In this document: in pieces, positions 61,923-64,000 of the stretch
Numbering within the stretch: position 1 is the stretch's first letter
How the letters are laid out: each line of letters opens with the position of its first letter
Source: JAUIAI01 sp045106815
GTDB taxonomy: Bacteria > Pseudomonadota > Gammaproteobacteria > Burkholderiales > Burkholderiaceae_E
Direction of reading: 5' to 3'
DNA length: 64,000 bases
Assembly: GCA_045106815.1 (NCBI GenBank)
Contig: JBGCFG010000022.1
Span: 186,001 to 250,000, forward strand
The notes under the pieces: generated by a model
Seen by the model: only the letters and a program-made list of their open reading frames with translations
The model's database searches: none
What the model was told of the DNA's origin: nothing
Position numbers and translations under genes: made by a program

Positions 61923-62782
61923 GCCTGGCAATGTCTGACCCTAACCGGCCCGTTAATCGTAATCGTGAGCGTCACTTAAGTGGCTATCAAGCCAAACATT
62001 TTGACTGGCAGTGCGATGAACATGGCGTCGCCACGATTACGCTCAATCGACCAGAACGAAAAAACCCCCTGACCTTCGACTCCTATGCCGAGCTGCGAGA
62101 CCTGTTTCGATCTCTCAGTTATGCCGATGACGTTCGCGCCGTCATCATGACTGGGAGCGGTGGCAACTTTTCCTCTGGCGGAGATGTTCACGAGATCATC
62201 GGCCCACTAGTCGGCATGAAAATGCCCGAACTGCTCGAATTCACCCGCATGACCGGAGATCTGGTGCTCGCAATGCGCCGATGCCCTCAACCCATCATTG
62301 CGGCTATCGATGGCATTTGCGCCGGGGCTGGCGCCATCATTGCGCTCTCGAGCGATTTTCGGCTCGCGACGCCGTCAGTCAAAACAGCCTTCTTGTTCGT
62401 CAGGGTAGGGCTGGCTGGCTGCGATATGGCCGCCTGCACTATGCTGCCCAGGCTGGTTGGGCAGGGCCGGGCAAGCGATTTGCTGTTTACCGGGCGCTCG
62501 CTTGGTGCCGAGGAAGGCCATAGCTGGGGTTTTTATAACCGCATTCATGATGCCGAAACCCTCCTGACCGAAGCCGGCAAACTGGCTGGCACCCTCGCAA
62601 GCGGCCCGAGCTTCGCCCATGCCATGACAAAAAACATGTTGCATCAGGAGTGGTCTATGACGGTTGAGCAGGCCCTGGAGGCAGAAGCACAAGCGCAGGC
62701 CATCTGCATGCAAACTGAAGATTTTCGCCGTGCCTATGAAGCTTTCTCGGCGAAACAAGCACCTGAATTCAAAGGTAATTGA
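61919..62782 (+). CDS. Enoyl-CoA hydratase/isomerase family protein
   Basis: A 287-residue crotonase-fold enzyme. It has VATITLNRPERKNPLTFDSY, the oxyanion-hole segment GGNFSSGGDVHEI, and IDGICAGAGAIIALSSDFRLA, with the FVRVGLAGCDMAACTMLPRL stretch following. Neither usual hydratase Glu is plain in the second site, where GLAGCDMA is found, so the reaction may be another crotonase-type one. It lies between the marR-type gene (ATGA overlap) and an acyl-CoA dehydrogenase (7 bp). This trio is known next to aromatic-CoA catabolic genes such as 2-aminobenzoyl-CoA ones; that link is inference. Confidence 0.88.
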   Translation: MSLAMSDPNRPVNRNRERHLSGYQAKHFDWQCDEHGVATITLNRPERKNPLTFDSYAELRDLFRSLSYADDVRAVIMTGSGGNFSSGGDVHEIIGPLVGMKMPELLEFTRMTGDLVLAMRRCPQPIIAAIDGICAGAGAIIALSSDFRLATPSVKTAFLFVRVGLAGCDMAACTMLPRLVGQGRASDLLFTGRSLGAEEGHSWGFYNRIHDAETLLTEAGKLAGTLASGPSFAHAMTKNMLHQEWSMTVEQALEAEAQAQAICMQTEDFRRAYEAFSAKQAPEFKGN

Positions 62783-62789
62783 GGACAAG

Positions 62790-63956
62790 ATGCGCGATCA
62801 AAGCTATCTCGATTTACCGTTTTTCGAAGATCACCACCGGGCGCTTGAGCGCTCTTTGAACCAATGGTGCGAAACCCACTTGGCAGAACACTCGCCTGAT
62901 GCCAATGAAGATGTGGATGAACGCTGCCGTGCACTGGTCCGCCAATTGGGCGAAGCCGGTTGGCTGAAGTACTGCGTGCCCGCAGCGTTTGGCGGACATT
63001 TCGACACCCTTGAATCGCGCTCTATCTGCCTGCTTCGAGAGACTCTCGCCCGCTACGACGGTTTGGCCGATTTCAGTTTTGCGATGCAAGGGCTGGGTAG
63101 CGGCCCCCTGTCTATGAGCGGCAACGCCGCTTTGCAGGCTCAATGGTTGCCCAAGATCGCCGCCGGCCAGACCATTTCCGCATTTGCTTTAAGCGAGCCT
63201 GACGCGGGTTCTGATGTTGCGGGCATGCAATGTCGCGCGACCCTCAGCAATGGTCAGTGGGTACTGAATGGTCAGAAGACCTGGATCTCGAATGGCGGGA
63301 TAGCCGACTTTTACTGTGTCTTTGCGCGCAGTGCTGATGAGCCCGGCGCGCGCGGCATTTCAGCTTTTTTAGTGCCCGCTGATACGCCAGGGCTGCACAT
63401 TGCTGAGCGCATTGACGTGATCGCACCTCACCCCTTAGCCACTCTGGTATTTGAAGACTGCGCGGTGCCCGTTGATCATCTGCTTGGTGAAGCCGGTAGC
63501 GGATTCAAACTGGCCATGGCTACACTGGATGTGTTTCGCAGTTCGGTTGCTGCGGCGGCACTCGGCTTTGCGCGCCGCGCTTTGCTCGAAGCACTTAGCT
63601 ACAGCGCCGGGCGGAAAATGTTTGGCCAGGCTCTGGCCGATTTCCAGCTAACCCAGGCCTCCCTCGCGGACATGGCTACCGAGGTTGATGCATCTGCCCT
63701 GCTCACTTACCGCGCTGCTTGGCAACGCGACACAACAGGCGCAAGAACCACCCGTGAAGCAGCGATGGCCAAGATGGTGTCAACCGAATCAGCACAAAAA
63801 GTCATCGATCGCGCGGTACAGATTTTTGGTGGACTGGGCGTGACGCGGGGACAGGTGGTTGAAAGCCTGTATCGCGAAATCAGAGCGCTGCGCATCTATG
63901 AAGGCGCAACTGAAGTTCAAAAACTAATCATCGCGCGAGAACTCCTCAAGAGCTAA
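62790..63956 (+). CDS. Acyl-CoA dehydrogenase family protein
   Basis: A 388-residue FAD enzyme. It has FALSEPDAGSDVAGMQCRA (flavin/substrate loop), WVLNGQKTWISNGG, a GRKMFGQALADFQLTQ region and the C-terminal QIFGGLGVTRGQVVESLYREIR with YEGATEVQKLIIAREL, where the Glu of EGATE is at the usual catalytic-base position. The ATG at 62790 has GAGG seven bases upstream; the open frame before it overlaps the hydratase gene. Substrate unknown, probably a ring-derived or branched acyl-CoA given the operon. Confidence 0.92.
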   Translation: MRDQSYLDLPFFEDHHRALERSLNQWCETHLAEHSPDANEDVDERCRALVRQLGEAGWLKYCVPAAFGGHFDTLESRSICLLRETLARYDGLADFSFAMQGLGSGPLSMSGNAALQAQWLPKIAAGQTISAFALSEPDAGSDVAGMQCRATLSNGQWVLNGQKTWISNGGIADFYCVFARSADEPGARGISAFLVPADTPGLHIAERIDVIAPHPLATLVFEDCAVPVDHLLGEAGSGFKLAMATLDVFRSSVAAAALGFARRALLEALSYSAGRKMFGQALADFQLTQASLADMATEVDASALLTYRAAWQRDTTGARTTREAAMAKMVSTESAQKVIDRAVQIFGGLGVTRGQVVESLYREIRALRIYEGATEVQKLIIARELLKS

Positions 63957-63970
63957 TTCAGGAAGGCCCC

Positions 63971-64000
63971 ATGAACGCAAACAGTGCTCATCAGGACACC
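63971..64000 (+). CDS. Start of a further operon gene (cut by the window edge)
   Basis: An ATG at 63971 with a strong GGAAGG Shine-Dalgarno 5-10 bases upstream, 14 bp after the acyl-CoA dehydrogenase stop, opens a frame reading MNANSAHQDT to the window end. Too short to identify. Confidence 0.6.
   Translation, partial: MNANSAHQDT

Noticed and set aside
1..64000. tRNA, rRNA, transposase, integrase or prophage genes
   Set aside because: Looked for in intergenic gaps and among the proteins; none found.

Overview
The window looks like a stretch of betaproteobacterial chromosome, most likely from a Burkholderiales-like organism. The evidence is gene order and protein type. The runs nrdR-glyA, ribD-ribE-ribB-ribH-nusB, thiL-pgpA-cinA, recA-recX-sucC-sucD-terC-pilin and rplM-rpsI-argC-erpA-anmK-M23 peptidase-tyrS-dtd are arrangements I associate with that group. 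The porin is of the betaproteobacterial Gram-negative type, and ubiquinone (coq7) and type IV pilus genes are present. Base composition is GC-rich throughout by eye, not computed. I see no tRNA, rRNA, CRISPR array, transposase or prophage gene.

Layout. 1-5.6 kb (+): the end of a surface-polysaccharide locus, with two family-2 glycosyltransferases, a nucleotide-sugar epimerase, a WecA/WbpL-type initiating transferase and a WbpM/CapD-type 4,6-dehydratase, several with ATGA overlaps. 5.6-11.2 kb: apaH (+), then a minus-strand operon yqgE-yqgF-pyrR-pyrB-pyrC'-plsC, in which PyrC' lacks its metal ligands. 11.2-18.4 kb: photolyase, a class V aminotransferase, a diguanylate cyclase, a large unrecognised lipoprotein and an SDR. 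18.5-34.2 kb (all minus): a twitching-motility block with a FHA / CHASE2 adenylate cyclase / cAMP-phosphodiesterase-like operon, two type IV pilins (the first behind a sigma-54-type promoter), a TfpX/TfpZ-like accessory protein, and rubredoxin-pilG-pilH-pilI-pilJ-chpA. The parts of a surface-sensing, cAMP and pilus circuit are therefore close together.

34.4-57.5 kb (mostly minus) is housekeeping: terC, sucDC, recX-recA with a LexA-like box, cinA, pgpA, thiL, nusB, riboflavin synthesis, nrdR-glyA, dtd, tyrS, erpA, argC and the S9/L13 ribosomal proteins. A TPP enzyme, an M23 peptidase, anmK and a small unknown gene lie on the plus strand. 57.5-64 kb: osmC, coq7, a porin, and the start of a MarR / enoyl-CoA hydratase / acyl-CoA dehydrogenase operon that runs off the window.

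The least explained DNA is intergenic. Two ~200-bp inverted-repeat elements of one family (60811-61009 and 61175-61379) share a core and architecture, but their stem arms differ and still pair. A minus-strand transcription unit at 57983-58102 has a promoter, three hairpins, a CU-rich anti-Shine-Dalgarno stretch and a terminator, and no gene. Four exact 16-bp-period repeats lie in the long leader of rplM. These three are the best candidates for undescribed biology.
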